Counted from the stretch's first letter, positions 36,371 through 45,586 are shown. The stretch is DNA of 64,000 nt from Cellulomonas sp. KRMCY2 (GCF_000526515.1 NZ_JAGF01000001.1:2108001-2172000); one strand, 5' to 3'. The notes: generated by a model not told the origin, from the sequence alone. Program-made: numbers and translations.

Positions 36371-36874
36371 TCAGGACCGCCGTTCGTCCTCCTGCTCCAC
36401 CTCGTCGCCCTCGTGCTCCGCACCCTCGCGTAGGTCGCCGTCGTCGTCCGGCAGGTCCTCGTCCTCGATCACGTGGACGGCCGCCTCCTCGGCGCTCGCC
36501 GCACCCCCGGCGACACCGACGTCGTCGGCCATCAGGCTCGCGGCGGAGTCACCGGTGGGTTCGACGACACCGGGTACGAGCCGTCCGATCCGCTCCGGGT
36601 CGCGCGCGCCCGCGTCGGGCCCGTCGGCCGTCTGCCACACCTCCGGCTGCTCACGGGCCAGGCGCTCGGCGAGCGTCTCGCCGCGCGCCTCCTCGAGCGC
36701 GGTCCGGCCGAAGCGGGTCTCGGTCGGGTAGTCCGGCGGGACGTAGCCCTCGTCGAGGGCGTCCGCCAGGCTGCGATCGATCAGTGTGTCCTCCTGGGAC
36801 AGCTGGTCGGTGTCGCCCTCCGCCGTGCCCTCCGGGTCGGGGGAGGTGGCCGGTGTGTCGCCGTACGTGGTCAT
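36371..36874 (-). CDS. DUF5709 family protein
   Basis: A 167-residue acidic protein of the actinobacterial DUF5709 family, function unknown. Family hallmarks are DTLIDRSLADALDEGYVPPDYP, GETLAERLAREQPEVW and the block ASLMADDVGVAGGAASAEEAAVHVI. The C-terminus is very Glu/Asp-rich. No signal peptide or membrane segment; probably soluble and partly disordered. I chose ATG 36874 (MTTYGDTPATSP); the upstream in-frame extension is Arg-rich and not conserved in character. It is convergent with truA and divergent from the ABC-F gene. Confidence 0.8.
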   Translation of the reverse strand: MTTYGDTPATSPDPEGTAEGDTDQLSQEDTLIDRSLADALDEGYVPPDYPTETRFGRTALEEARGETLAERLAREQPEVWQTADGPDAGARDPERIGRLVPGVVEPTGDSAASLMADDVGVAGGAASAEEAAVHVIEDEDLPDDDGDLREGAEHEGDEVEQEDERRS

Positions 36875-36971
36875 GCTTCTACCGTCGCACCGCGCGCAGG
36901 TCCGTGCACGCCGGATGCGGCGCGGGTTGACCCGTCGCCGGTGCAGCCCCGTTGGCAGGAGACTGGTGGGC

Positions 36972-38660
36972 GTGGGACACCTGGACATCAGCGATGTGGG
37001 CTACGTGCTGCCGGACGGTCGCCCGTTGCTCACCGGCATCGACCTGCGCGTCGGCGACGGTGCGAAGGTCGCCCTCGTCGGTCCCAACGGTGCCGGCAAG
37101 ACGACCCTCGTGCGCATCGTCGCGGGCGACGAGCAGCCGCACTCGGGCACTGTCGTGCGCAGCGGCGGGCTCGGGGTCATGCGCCAGTTCGTCGGCCGGA
37201 TCGACGACGACCGATCGATCCGCGACCTGCTCGCCTCCCTCGCCCACGCGGCCGTGCGCGAGGCTGCCGTCGAGCTCGCAGCGGCCGAGCTGATGATGAT
37301 GGAGGTCGACGACACACCCGCCCAGATGCGGTACGCCCAGTCGCTGGCGGACTGGGCCGACGTCGGCGGCTACGACGCCGAGGTGGGGTGGGACAAGGTC
37401 ACCGACGCGGTCCTCTCGATCCCCTTCGAGCGGGCGCAGCACCGCGAGGTGCGCACCCTGTCCGGCGGTGAGCAGAAGCGGCTGGTGCTCGAGGCGCTGC
37501 TGCGCGGGACCGACGAGGTGCTGCTGCTCGACGAGCCGGACAACTACCTCGACGTCCCGGCCAAGCGCTGGCTGGAGAGCCGGCTCGCGGCGTCCCCCAA
37601 GACGGTGCTGTTCGTCAGCCACGACCGGGAGCTGCTCTCGCGGACCGCGACCCAGGTCGCAAGCCTCGAGCCGACGGCCGCCGGGTCGACCCTGTGGGTG
37701 CACGGCGGGGGGTTCGCCACGTTCGGCCAGGCGCGCGACGACCGGCGCTCGCGCCTCGCCGAGCTGACCCGTCGCTGGGAGGAGGAGCACGCGAAGCTGC
37801 GCGAGCTGGTCAACACCCTCAAGACCAAGGCCACCTTCAACGACGGTCTCGCCTCGCGCTACCAGGCTGCCCAGACCCGGCTGCGCAAGTTCGAGGAGGC
37901 CGGGCCGCCCCAGGTGATGGCCCGCGACCAGGACGTGCGGGTGCGGCTGACCGGCGGCCGGACCGCCAAGCGCGCGATCGTCGCGAACGGCCTCGAGCTC
38001 ACCGGCCTGATGCGGCCGTTCGACCTCGAGGTGTGGTTCGGTGAGCGGGTCGCCGTGCTCGGCTCGAACGGCTCGGGCAAGTCGCACTTCCTGCGGCTGC
38101 TCGCGGCCGGGGGCAGCGACCCGGACAGCGAGCACGCGCCGGTGGACAACCATGCCGCGCAGATCACGCCGGTTCGGCACACCGGCACCGTCCGGCTCGG
38201 CTCGCGCGTGCGACCCGGGTGGTTCGCGCAGAACGACACGCACCCGGAGCTGGCGGCGCGCACGCTGCTGGAGATCCTGCACCGCGGCGAGGGCAGCAGG
38301 GCCGGCATGGGCCGCGAGCAGGCGAGCAAGGCGCTGGACCGCTACGAGCTGGTCGCGGCCGCGGAGCAGGCCTACGGCACGCTGTCCGGAGGTCAGCAGG
38401 CGCGCTTCCAGATCCTGCTGCTGGAGCTGTCGGGTGCGACGCTGCTGCTCCTGGACGAACCGACGGACAACCTCGACCTGCACTCGGCCGAGGCGCTCGA
38501 GCGCGGCCTCGCGGCGTTCGAGGGGACCGTCGTGGCAGTGACCCACGACAGGTGGTTCGCGCGCGGCTTCGACCGGTTCCTGGTCTTCGGCGCCGACGGC
38601 GAGGTCGTCGAGTCGCCCGAGGCCGTGTGGGACGCCGGCCGGGTGCAGCGGGTCCGGTAG
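36972..38660 (+). CDS. ABC-F family ATP-binding protein
   Basis: A 562-residue protein with two ABC ATPase domains and no membrane segments, the ABC-F architecture of ribosome-associated factors (translation regulation or antibiotic resistance). Domain 1: Walker A GPNGAGKTT, signature LSGGEQKR, Walker B VLLLDEPDNYLD. Then a charged linker of the P-site-tRNA-interaction type (RLAELTRRWEEEHAKLRELV). Domain 2: Walker A GSNGSGKS, signature LSGGQQAR, Walker B LLLLDEPTDNLD. GTG 36972 has AGGAGA 9 nt upstream; GTG 36966 is an alternative. No inducer leader peptide is evident, so the exact subfamily is open. Confidence 0.9.
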   Translation: MGHLDISDVGYVLPDGRPLLTGIDLRVGDGAKVALVGPNGAGKTTLVRIVAGDEQPHSGTVVRSGGLGVMRQFVGRIDDDRSIRDLLASLAHAAVREAAVELAAAELMMMEVDDTPAQMRYAQSLADWADVGGYDAEVGWDKVTDAVLSIPFERAQHREVRTLSGGEQKRLVLEALLRGTDEVLLLDEPDNYLDVPAKRWLESRLAASPKTVLFVSHDRELLSRTATQVASLEPTAAGSTLWVHGGGFATFGQARDDRRSRLAELTRRWEEEHAKLRELVNTLKTKATFNDGLASRYQAAQTRLRKFEEAGPPQVMARDQDVRVRLTGGRTAKRAIVANGLELTGLMRPFDLEVWFGERVAVLGSNGSGKSHFLRLLAAGGSDPDSEHAPVDNHAAQITPVRHTGTVRLGSRVRPGWFAQNDTHPELAARTLLEILHRGEGSRAGMGREQASKALDRYELVAAAEQAYGTLSGGQQARFQILLLELSGATLLLLDEPTDNLDLHSAEALERGLAAFEGTVVAVTHDRWFARGFDRFLVFGADGEVVESPEAVWDAGRVQRVR

Positions 38661-38710
38661 GGCAGCGGGTCCGGCAGCCCAGCGGGTCCGGCAGCCCAGC
38701 GGAGGTCCGG
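38647..38710 (+). repeat. 17-bp tandem repeat across the ABC-F gene stop
   Basis: The unit AGCGGGTCCGGCAGCCC occurs at 38664 and 38681. A variant copy at 38647-38663 contains the gene's own TAG, and a partial copy starts at 38698. The period is exactly 17 bp. Only the first copy has the stop codon; the later ones read CAG instead of TAG. Confidence 0.85.
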
Positions 38711-38711
38711 C

Positions 38712-39308
38712 TCAGACCACGAGACCGATTGCGACGACAGTCATGACGACCGCGACCACGCCGTCGAGGACCTGCCAGGCCACCGGACGGGCGAACAGCG
38801 GACGCAGCAGGCGCGCCCCGAAGCCGAGGCCGAAGAACCACAGGATGCTCGCGACCACCGCGCCGGCGCCGAAGGCCCATCGGCCGCCGGTGCCGTGCTG
38901 GTTCGCGACCGACCCGAGCAGGACGACGGTGTCGAGGTAGACGTGCGGGTTGAGGAAGGTCAGGGCCAGCGTGGTGACCAGGACGGCGCCGCGTCCGACG
39001 GTCGCCCCCTGCGCCGCGTCGAGACCGCTCGGCCGACGGGTGCGCAGGGCGGCCCGTGCGGCCAGCGTGAGCAGGAACGCGGCACCGCCGTAGCGGGCGA
39101 CGACCAGCGCGGTCGGATGGTCGTCGACCAGGACGCCGAGCCCCGCGATCCCGGTCCCGATCAGCGCCGCGTCCGCGAGGGCGCAGACCGTGACCACCAT
39201 GAGCACGTGCTCGCGCCGCACGCCCTGGCGCAGCACGAAGGCGTTCTGCGCACCGATCGCGGCGATCAGGGAGAGACCGGTGAGGAAGCCCGGCAGCAGG
39301 GCGCTCAT
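38712..39308 (-). CDS. lysE: LysE/ArgO-type amino-acid exporter
   Basis: A 198-residue inner-membrane exporter of the LysE family (basic amino acids such as lysine and arginine). The N-terminal signature GLSLIAAIGAQNAFVLRQG, the segment LTFLNPHVYLDTVVLLG and five to six hydrophobic helices are diagnostic. It is divergent from a LysG-type regulator gene, the classical lysE-lysG pair known from Corynebacterium glutamicum, so intracellular lysine or arginine probably induces it. No clear Shine-Dalgarno sequence precedes the ATG. Confidence 0.9.
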   Translation of the reverse strand: MSALLPGFLTGLSLIAAIGAQNAFVLRQGVRREHVLMVVTVCALADAALIGTGIAGLGVLVDDHPTALVVARYGGAAFLLTLAARAALRTRRPSGLDAAQGATVGRGAVLVTTLALTFLNPHVYLDTVVLLGSVANQHGTGGRWAFGAGAVVASILWFFGLGFGARLLRPLFARPVAWQVLDGVVAVVMTVVAIGLVV

Positions 39309-39337
39309 CGGGCGGGCAGGGGAGTCGGCACGGATCG

Positions 39338-39343
39338 ACGGTA
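39338..39343 (-). promoter_or_regulatory. Candidate -10 of lysE
   Basis: TACCGT on the minus strand, about 30 nt upstream of the lysE ATG, inside the 92-bp lysE-lysG intergenic region where the LysG operator should lie. The -35 is not clear. Confidence 0.35.
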
Positions 39344-39388
39344 GGCGGCCGGGGTCCGACAGGCCAGCTCATGTTTCTTCAGCACCAT

Positions 39389-39394
39389 TAGCAT
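39389..39394 (+). promoter_or_regulatory. -10 element and probable leaderless start of lysG
   Basis: TAGCAT ends 6 nt before the ATG of the regulator, with no Shine-Dalgarno sequence between. The surrounding bases are AT-richer than the rest of the region, as expected for a LysR-type operator-promoter. Confidence 0.45.
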
Positions 39395-39400
39395 GACTGC

Positions 39401-40285
39401 ATGGAGATCGATGGCGCCCAGCTCGCCGCCCTGGCGGCGGTCGTCGACGAGGGGACGTTCGAGGCAGCGGCCCGCCGCCTGCACGTCACACCGTCCGCGG
39501 TGAGCCAGCGGGTCAAGGGTCTCGAGCAGGCCATGGGCCAGGTGCTCGTGCGCCGGTCGAGACCGTGCCGGGCCACCGACGCGGGCCATGCCCTGGTCCG
39601 CCTCGCCGGGCAGACCGCGCTGCTGCAGAGCGAGGCGCTGGTCGCCGTCCGGGGTGTGACCGGCGCGGCCCCTCGGGTCTCGGTCGCGGTCAACGCCGAC
39701 TCCCTGTCCACCTGGTTCCCCGCCGCGATCGCCGAGCTGCCGATCCGGGCGCGCCTCGACCTGCGACGCGAGGACCAGGACCACTCTGCCGAGCTGCTCC
39801 GCGACGGGTCGGTGATGGCAGCCGTGACCGCCGACCCGCAGGCGGTCCAGGGCTGCCGGGTACGTCCGCTCGGTGCGATGCGCTACCTGCCGGTCGGCTC
39901 GCCGTCGTACGTCACGCAGTGGTTCGGTGGCGGGCTGGACCCCGCCGCGCTCGCCGTGGCGCCGCTGCTGACCTTCAACCGCAAGGACGCGCTGCAGGTG
40001 CGGTTCCTGCGCCAGGTCTCGCGTCGCCCGCTCGAGCCGCCGGTGCACTACGTCCCGTCGTCGTCGGCCTTCGTCGAGCTCGTCCGCCGCGGGCTGGGCT
40101 GGGGCATGGTGCCCGACGTCGCCGCTGCGCCCCTGCTGGCCGACGGCGAGCTCGTCGTGCTCGCGCCCGGCCGGCACCTCGACATCCCGCTGTACTGGCA
40201 GCACTGGAAGCTCGAGTCGGCCGTGCTGGACGCCCTGACGACCAGCGTCGTGGCGGCCGCTCGCGAGGTCCTGCACGGCCCGTGA
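39401..40285 (+). CDS. lysG: LysR-family regulator, LysG/ArgP type
   Basis: A 294-residue LysR-type transcription factor. The N-terminal winged helix is clear (LAALAAVVDEGTFEAAARRL, then HVTPSAVSQRVKGLEQAMGQ). The effector domain, including WGMVPDVAAAPLLADGELVVL, matches ArgP/LysG regulators that sense lysine and arginine. Divergent orientation to the LysE exporter supports direct control of that gene. Predicted cytoplasmic DNA-binding protein. Confidence 0.88.
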   Translation: MEIDGAQLAALAAVVDEGTFEAAARRLHVTPSAVSQRVKGLEQAMGQVLVRRSRPCRATDAGHALVRLAGQTALLQSEALVAVRGVTGAAPRVSVAVNADSLSTWFPAAIAELPIRARLDLRREDQDHSAELLRDGSVMAAVTADPQAVQGCRVRPLGAMRYLPVGSPSYVTQWFGGGLDPAALAVAPLLTFNRKDALQVRFLRQVSRRPLEPPVHYVPSSSAFVELVRRGLGWGMVPDVAAAPLLADGELVVLAPGRHLDIPLYWQHWKLESAVLDALTTSVVAAAREVLHGP

Positions 40286-40296
40286 GTCACGACGTT

Positions 40297-40326
40297 TTGA
40301 CCCTCCAGCCGCCGTACAGGTACTCT
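40297..40326 (+). promoter_or_regulatory. Promoter of rplM-rpsI
   Basis: TTGACC (40297-40302) and TACTCT (40321-40326) are 18 bp apart, just after the lysG stop and about 145 bp before rplM. It is one of the best consensus promoters in the window. Confidence 0.65.
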
Positions 40327-40471
40327 GGCATGTCGTTGTGCGTTCCCGAGGTTCCCGTGCGCCCCATTCGCCAGGTTCCCGGATGACGCCGACGCCCGCC
40401 CTCATCGGCGCACCCACCATGGGAGCGGCCGCTGCGAACTCATTCAGCTACACGAAACGAAGGCTACGACC

Positions 40472-40915
40472 GTGCGCACGTACACCCCGAAGCCCGGCGA
40501 CGTCGAGCGGACCTGGCACGTCATCGACGCGACCGATGTCGTCCTCGGCCGCCTTGCCACCCAGATCGCCGTCCTGTTGCGCGGCAAGCACAAGGCGACG
40601 TTCGCGCCGCACGTCGACGGCGGTGACTTCGTCATCGTCATCAACGCCGAGAAGGTCGCCCTGACCGGCAACAAGCGTGAGCAGAAGCTCGCCTACCGCC
40701 ACTCGGGCTACCCGGGCGGTCTGCGGGCGGTCCCGTACGGCGAGCTGCTCGCCAAGAAGCCTGACCGGGCCGTCGAGAAGGCCGTCCGCGGCATGCTCCC
40801 CAAGACGTCCCTCGCGCGGACCCAGATGGGCAAGCTCAAGGTCTACGCCGGCCCCGAGCACCCGCACTTCGCGCAGCAGCCGAAGCCCTTCGAGATCACC
40901 CAGGTCGCCCAGTAG
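40472..40915 (+). CDS. rplM: 50S ribosomal protein L13
   Basis: L13 (147 residues) is an early-assembly 50S protein. [20 protein letters not shown] and [20 protein letters not shown] with [13 protein letters not shown] are diagnostic. GTG start. The about 140-nt leader from its promoter shows no clear L13-type regulatory structure by eye. rpsI follows after 49 bp. Confidence 0.98.
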   Translation: MRTYTPKPGDVERTWHVIDATDVVLGRLATQIAVLLRGKHKATFAPHVDGGDFVIVINAEKVALTGNKREQKLAYRHSGYPGGLRAVPYGELLAKKPDRAVEKAVRGMLPKTSLARTQMGKLKVYAGPEHPHFAQQPKPFEITQVAQ

Positions 40916-40964
40916 GCTCCGGCCCGCTGGCACCAACACCACACAGGACGCGAGGACACCACCA

Positions 40965-41453
40965 GTGGCCGAGACCACCGTCGACATCGACGTTGCGGGC
41001 GACGAGACGCCCACCAGCTACACCTCTGAGACGGTCGCGCCCACGGGCCGCGGCCAGAGCCTGACCGCTCCCGCACAGGCCCTCGGCCGTCGCAAGGAGG
41101 CTGTCGCCCGGGTTCGCCTGATCCCCGGCACCGGTCAGTGGAAGATCAACGGCCGCACCCTCGAGGACTACTTCCCGAACAAGGTGCACCAGCAGTTGGT
41201 CAACAGCCCGTTCAAGCTCGTCGACGTGGAGGGCCGGTTCGACGTCATCGCCCGCATCCACGGTGGCGGCGTGAGCGGCCAGGCCGGCGCCCTGCGTCTG
41301 GGCATCGCCCGCGGTCTCAACGAGATCGACGAGGAGCACAACCGTCCGGCCCTGAAGAAGGCCGGCTTCCTGACCCGTGACCCGCGCGCCGTCGAGCGCA
41401 AGAAGGCCGGTCTCAAGAAGGCGCGCAAGGCACCGCAGTACTCCAAGCGCTGA
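40965..41453 (+). CDS. rpsI: 30S ribosomal protein S9
   Basis: S9 (162 residues; E. coli 130) reaches the P site with its basic C-terminal tail ([12 protein letters not shown]). The core begins near residue 42 at [19 protein letters not shown]. The first 40 residues are an acidic/Thr-rich extension common in actinobacterial S9. The GTG at 40965 follows AGGACGCGAGGA. A strong terminator follows. Confidence 0.97.
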   Translation: MAETTVDIDVAGDETPTSYTSETVAPTGRGQSLTAPAQALGRRKEAVARVRLIPGTGQWKINGRTLEDYFPNKVHQQLVNSPFKLVDVEGRFDVIARIHGGGVSGQAGALRLGIARGLNEIDEEHNRPALKKAGFLTRDPRAVERKKAGLKKARKAPQYSKR

Positions 41454-41463
41454 CATCCGTCCC

Positions 41464-41500
41464 ACCGACGGCCCCGATGGTCTCCATCGGGGCCGTCGGT
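41464..41500 (+). terminator. Terminator after rpsI
   Basis: A 17-bp perfect stem (41464-41480 with 41484-41500) closed by a 3-nt loop TCT, beginning 11 bases after the rpsI stop. Confidence 0.88.
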
Positions 41501-41571
41501 CGTGACGGGGTCGGTGCATGCCACACCCCGGCCGGCGGTGTGGAACAGTCGGTGCACGACGAGGAGGTCTG

Positions 41572-42939
41572 ATGGGGCGCTTGTTCGGGACAGACGGTGT
41601 CCGCGGTGTGGCGAACCGTGACGTGACCGCAGAGCTCGCCCTCGACCTGTCGGTCGCCGCCGCCCACGTCCTGGGCGCGTCGGGCGCCTTCGCCGGGCAT
41701 CGTCCGCGGGCCGTGGTCGGCCGGGACCCCCGTTCGTCGGGGGAGTTCCTCTCGGCCGCGGTGGCGGCGGGTCTCGCCAGCGCAGGTGTCGACGTGACCG
41801 ACGTCGGGGTCCTGCCGACGCCAGGTGTCGCCCATGTGACGGGTGCGCTCGGCTTCGACCTCGGCGTGATGCTCTCCGCCTCGCACAACCCCATGCCGGA
41901 CAACGGCATCAAGTTCTTCACCCGTGGCGGGCACAAGCTGCCGGACGACGTCGAGGACGCGATCGAGCAGCGCATGGGCGAGCCGTGGGAACGTCCGATC
42001 GGTGCCGGCGTCGGGCGGATCACCCAGGACGGTGGCCTGGCCGTCATCCGGTACGTCGAGCACCTGGTCCAGACGCTGCCCGCCGGGCCGGACGGCGCCG
42101 CTCCGCTGGCAGGCCTCCGGATCGCGGTCGACTGCGCCAACGGCGCCGCGAGCGAGGTCGGACCGGCCGCGCTGCGGGCCGCCGGCGCCGACGTCGTGGT
42201 GATCAACGCCTCGCCGGACGGCCGCAACATCAACCAGACGTGCGGGTCGACCCACCCCGAGCAGCTCCAGGCCGTCGTGGTGGCCTCGGGCGCCCACCTC
42301 GGTGTCGCCTTCGACGGGGACGCCGACCGCTGCCTCGCCGTCGATGCCGAGGGCAGGCTCGTCGACGGTGACCAGATCATGGGCATCCTCGCGGTCGCTC
42401 TCAAGGAGCGGGGGGAGCTCGTCAACGACACCCTCGTCATCACCGTGATGAGCAACCTCGGGCTGCAGCTCGCGATGACCGACGCAGGCATCCGCACCGA
42501 GCAGACCGGCGTGGGGGACCGGTACGTGCTCGAGGCGATGCGCGCCGGCGGTCACATCCTCGGCGGCGAGCAGTCCGGCCACCTGATCATGGCCCGGCAC
42601 GCGACGACGGGTGACGGCACCCTGACCGCTCTCCAGCTCGCTGCCCGGGTCGTCACGACGGGGCGGACTCTCGCCGACCTCGCGACGACTGTCTCCCGGC
42701 TGCCGCAGGTCCTGATCAACGTCACCGGCGTCGACCGGGCCCGTGCCGACCTCGACGACGGCGTGCTCGCCGCTGTCGCGCTGGCCGAGGCCGAGCTCGG
42801 CCTGCGGGGACGCGTCCTGCTGCGGCCCTCCGGTACCGAACCGGTCGTCCGGGTGATGGTCGAGGCCGGTGAGCAGGACGTGGCCGATCGGGTCGCCCAC
42901 CGGCTGGCCGAGGTCGTGCGGGAGCGGCTCGCGCTGTGA
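41572..42939 (+). CDS. glmM: Phosphoglucosamine mutase
   Basis: GlmM (455 residues) converts glucosamine-6-phosphate to glucosamine-1-phosphate for UDP-GlcNAc and peptidoglycan. [15 protein letters not shown], the active-site serine loop [17 protein letters not shown], the metal loop [12 protein letters not shown] and the C-terminal [13 protein letters not shown] are diagnostic. GAGGAGG lies 4 nt before the ATG. It acts directly after GlmS, encoded 2.7 kb downstream. The stop overlaps the def GTG by 4 bases. Confidence 0.97.
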   Translation: MGRLFGTDGVRGVANRDVTAELALDLSVAAAHVLGASGAFAGHRPRAVVGRDPRSSGEFLSAAVAAGLASAGVDVTDVGVLPTPGVAHVTGALGFDLGVMLSASHNPMPDNGIKFFTRGGHKLPDDVEDAIEQRMGEPWERPIGAGVGRITQDGGLAVIRYVEHLVQTLPAGPDGAAPLAGLRIAVDCANGAASEVGPAALRAAGADVVVINASPDGRNINQTCGSTHPEQLQAVVVASGAHLGVAFDGDADRCLAVDAEGRLVDGDQIMGILAVALKERGELVNDTLVITVMSNLGLQLAMTDAGIRTEQTGVGDRYVLEAMRAGGHILGGEQSGHLIMARHATTGDGTLTALQLAARVVTTGRTLADLATTVSRLPQVLINVTGVDRARADLDDGVLAAVALAEAELGLRGRVLLRPSGTEPVVRVMVEAGEQDVADRVAHRLAEVVRERLAL

Positions 42940-43601
42940 GCCACGCCGCGGACGCCGGGGCGGTCGCCGGCGCCGTCGTGGGCATCAAGGACCAGGTCGA
43001 GGCCCTGCTCGTCGGTCCGCGTCCGCTGCCCGTCGTGGCGGCCGGCCATCGCGTGCTGCGAACCGTCGCGACGCCGTACGACGGACAGCTCGACGACACC
43101 GTGCTCGCCGAGCTCGTCGTGGCGATGCGCCAGACCATGCGTGCGGCGCCCGGGGTCGGCCTGGCCGGCCCGCAGATCGGGCTCGGGCTCGCGATCGCGG
43201 TGATCGAGGACGCCTGGCCGGTCGACGACGAGGTCGCGGCGCTGCGCGGGCGCACGGCGGTGCCGTTCCGGGTGCTCGTCAACCCACGCTACGAGCCGGT
43301 CGGTGCGCAGCGGGTCGCCTTCTACGAGGGATGCCTGAGCGTGAGCGGCTGGCAGGCCGTGACGCCGCGGTGGCGCACGGTGCGGCTGACCGGCAGCGAC
43401 GAGCGCGGCACGGCTCTGGACGAGGTGCTGACCGGCTGGCCGGCGCGCATCGTCCAGCACGAGACGGACCACCTGGCCGGCCGTCTGTACATCGATCGGG
43501 CCGAGCTGCGGTCGCTCGTCGCACCCGGGTCGACTGCGGGGTACCCGGCGGATCCGTCGCCCGGACGCGCCGCCCGCGAGCTCGGGTTCGACCTGCCCTG
43601 A
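42936..43601 (+). CDS. def: Peptide deformylase
   Basis: Peptide deformylase (221 residues) removes the N-formyl group from nascent proteins. Motif 1 is [10 protein letters not shown], with Gly where the canonical motif (GxGxAAxQ) has the second Ala. Motif 2 is EGCLSV and motif 3 is QHETDHLAG, supplying the metal-binding Cys and two His. The N-terminus carries about 35 extra residues before the core ([17 protein letters not shown]). The GTG overlaps the glmM stop (GTGA). It acts before Map. Confidence 0.95.
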   Translation: MSHAADAGAVAGAVVGIKDQVEALLVGPRPLPVVAAGHRVLRTVATPYDGQLDDTVLAELVVAMRQTMRAAPGVGLAGPQIGLGLAIAVIEDAWPVDDEVAALRGRTAVPFRVLVNPRYEPVGAQRVAFYEGCLSVSGWQAVTPRWRTVRLTGSDERGTALDEVLTGWPARIVQHETDHLAGRLYIDRAELRSLVAPGSTAGYPADPSPGRAARELGFDLP

Positions 43602-43666
43602 GCGCGACCTGGCCTGACATCGATGCCCTGAGCCCGACCGGCCCTGAGCCCGACCGGCCCTGGTGC
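43589..43666 (+). repeat. About 16-bp tandem repeat starting in the last codons of def
   Basis: Five degenerate units of the pattern CGACCTGCCCTGAGCC start at 43589, 43605, 43621 (14 bp), 43635 and 43651. The first unit contains the true def end with its TGA, and units 3 and 4 repeat the CCCTGA. The gene-free interval 43602-43904 holds this array and otherwise only GC-rich sequence and the dedA ribosome binding site (TGGAGGAT, 43892-43899). Confidence 0.75.
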
Positions 43667-43904
43667 CTGGACGGCGTCCGTTCGGGTGACCCGTCGCCGC
43701 GATGTCATCCGTCGGGTGGACGACCGGCTCGTGGCACCGATGCCACGATCAGGGTCGAGCCCGGGTGGAACCGGGGTCGTCTGGGGGGAAATCCCCATAC
43801 CGGTGAGCCCATGGCCGCACGTACGGTTGGATCGTCGGCCTGATCGGGTCGGCACCCGGTCGTCGGCGTCGCGGACGCCACATCGAGACCCTGGAGGATC
43901 GGGC

Positions 43905-44597
43905 GTGCTGGAAGACTGGGTCATCGCGCTCGCCGGCTCGCCCTGGGTCTTCGTCGCCCTGTACCTCTTCGCCATGATCGACGGGTTCTTCCCGCCGATC
44001 CCGAGCGAGACGGTCGTCATCGCCCTCGCCTCCCTTGCGGTCTCCACCGGCGAGCCGAACTTCTGGGTGCTCGGCGCGGTCGCGGCTGCCGGTGCGTTCA
44101 GTGGCGACCAGACGGCCTACTCGATCGGTCGGCGGGTACCGGTACGACGGATACGTCTGTTCAGCGGACCGCGGGCCCAGCGGTCGCTGGACTGGGCCGA
44201 GCGTGCGCTCACCGAGCGCGGGGCGGCCTTCATCATCGCCGCCCGCTACGTCCCGGTCGGTCGGGTCGCGGTCAACATGACGGCCGGCACCGTCGGGTTC
44301 CCCCGACCGCGGTTCTCGGTGCTCGCAGCGATCGCAGGGATCTCCTGGTCGGCCTACTCGGTGGCGCTCGGGATCGGTGCGGGGATCTGGCTCGGCGAGC
44401 ACCCGCTGCTCGCCGTCACCGTCGGCGTCGTCGGCGGGCTGCTCCTCGGCCTGGCCATCGACCCGGTGATCCGGTGGTTCACCCGGGGCCGCGGGGGGCG
44501 ACCTGACCGCGCCGTGACGTCGGTCGCAGCGCAGGCCGGAGCCGTGAGACCGGAGCCCGGCGGCCGGCTGCAGGTGTCGGCCGACGAGACGGCCTGA
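43905..44597 (+). CDS. DedA family membrane protein
   Basis: A 230-residue integral membrane protein of the DedA/SNARE-associated superfamily; some members are undecaprenyl-phosphate or phospholipid flippases. The motif FPPIPSETVVIALASLAV, the conserved ARYVPVGRVAVNMTAGTVG (with the functional Arg and Gly-rich loop) and four to five hydrophobic segments are visible. The GTG at 43905 follows TGGAGGAT; the longer frame upstream is not conserved in character. Recycling of the undecaprenyl lipid carrier would fit the peptidoglycan-precursor genes around it. That is an inference. Confidence 0.88.
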   Translation: MLEDWVIALAGSPWVFVALYLFAMIDGFFPPIPSETVVIALASLAVSTGEPNFWVLGAVAAAGAFSGDQTAYSIGRRVPVRRIRLFSGPRAQRSLDWAERALTERGAAFIIAARYVPVGRVAVNMTAGTVGFPRPRFSVLAAIAGISWSAYSVALGIGAGIWLGEHPLLAVTVGVVGGLLLGLAIDPVIRWFTRGRGGRPDRAVTSVAAQAGAVRPEPGGRLQVSADETA

Positions 44598-44625
44598 TCG
44601 GCCGACGAAGCCGCCCGACCGGCGC

Positions 44626-45579
44626 TCAGAGCTTGCGCAGCCTGACCCGCTGCACGGCATGATCGGCGCCCTTGCGGAGCACGAGGTTGGCGCGTCCCCG
44701 GGTGGGCAGGATGTTCTGCTCGAGGTTGGGCGCGTTGATCGTGTCCCAGATCTCCTCGGCCCGGTCGATCGCCTCGTGGTCGGTCAGCGAGGCGAACCGG
44801 TGGAAGAAGGACTCCGGCTGCGCGAAGGCCGTCTTCCGGAGCGACAGGAACCGGTCGACGTACCACTGGCGGACGTCGGCGGTCCTGGCATCGACGTAGA
44901 TCGAGAAGTCGAAGAAGTCGCTGACCGCGAGGCTCGACCCGCCGACGGCCGTCGCGCGGGCGGGCTGCAGGACGTTGAGCCCCTCGACGATCAGGACGTC
45001 CGGCCGCCGGACCACGACCTGCTCGTCCGGCACGATGTCGTAGGTCAGGTGCGAGTACACCGGTGCACGGACCTCGGCACGGCCCGCCTTGATCGCCGAG
45101 AGGAAGCGCAGCAGCCCACGCCGGTCGTAGGACTCGGGGAAGCCCTTGCGACCCATCAGGCCGCGGCGCTCGAGCTCGCGGTTCGGGTGCAGGAAGCCAT
45201 CGGTCGTGATGAGCTCGACGTGCGGCGTCTCCGGCCAGCGCGCCAGCAGCTCGCGCAGCACCCGGGCGGTCGTCGACTTGCCGACGGCGACCGAGCCGGC
45301 GATCCCGATCACGTACGGCGTGCGCTCGGCAGCCTCGCCGAGGAAGGTCGACGATGCCGCGTGCAGCCCGCCGGTCGCCGTGACGTAGAGGTTGAGCAGC
45401 CGGGACAGCGGCCGGTAGACGGCGTCGACCTCGGCCAGGTCGATCGGGTCGCCCAGGCCCCGCAGGTGCGCGACGTCCGTGTCGGTCAGCGGCAGCGGTG
45501 TCGAGGCCGACAGGCGGCTCCAGGTGGCTCGGTCGAGGTCGACGTACGGCGTCGACGGAGCGAGATCCCCGGTGGTCAC
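44626..45579 (-). CDS. coaA: Pantothenate kinase, type I
   Basis: CoaA (317 residues) phosphorylates pantothenate, the first step of CoA synthesis. The P-loop [13 protein letters not shown], the segment [20 protein letters not shown] and the C-terminal [16 protein letters not shown] are diagnostic. I chose GTG 45579 ([15 protein letters not shown]) rather than 45630, because the length then matches the family and a -10-like CAGACT lies 7 nt upstream. Divergent from glmS across a 65-bp region. Confidence 0.94.
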   Translation of the reverse strand: MTTGDLAPSTPYVDLDRATWSRLSASTPLPLTDTDVAHLRGLGDPIDLAEVDAVYRPLSRLLNLYVTATGGLHAASSTFLGEAAERTPYVIGIAGSVAVGKSTTARVLRELLARWPETPHVELITTDGFLHPNRELERRGLMGRKGFPESYDRRGLLRFLSAIKAGRAEVRAPVYSHLTYDIVPDEQVVVRRPDVLIVEGLNVLQPARATAVGGSSLAVSDFFDFSIYVDARTADVRQWYVDRFLSLRKTAFAQPESFFHRFASLTDHEAIDRAEEIWDTINAPNLEQNILPTRGRANLVLRKGADHAVQRVRLRKL

Positions 45580-45586
45580 GAGGAGC

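Noticed and set aside
34111-36930. A 939-codon plus-strand frame running through the surface-protein start, truA and DUF5709.
   Set aside because: It crosses three well-supported genes in the wrong frames and becomes an Arg/Pro-rich string; no start signal.
43686-43904. A 73-residue N-terminal extension of the DedA protein.
   Set aside because: The extension is Arg/Pro-rich and non-hydrophobic, whereas GTG 43905 has a good ribosome binding site and gives a normal DedA start.
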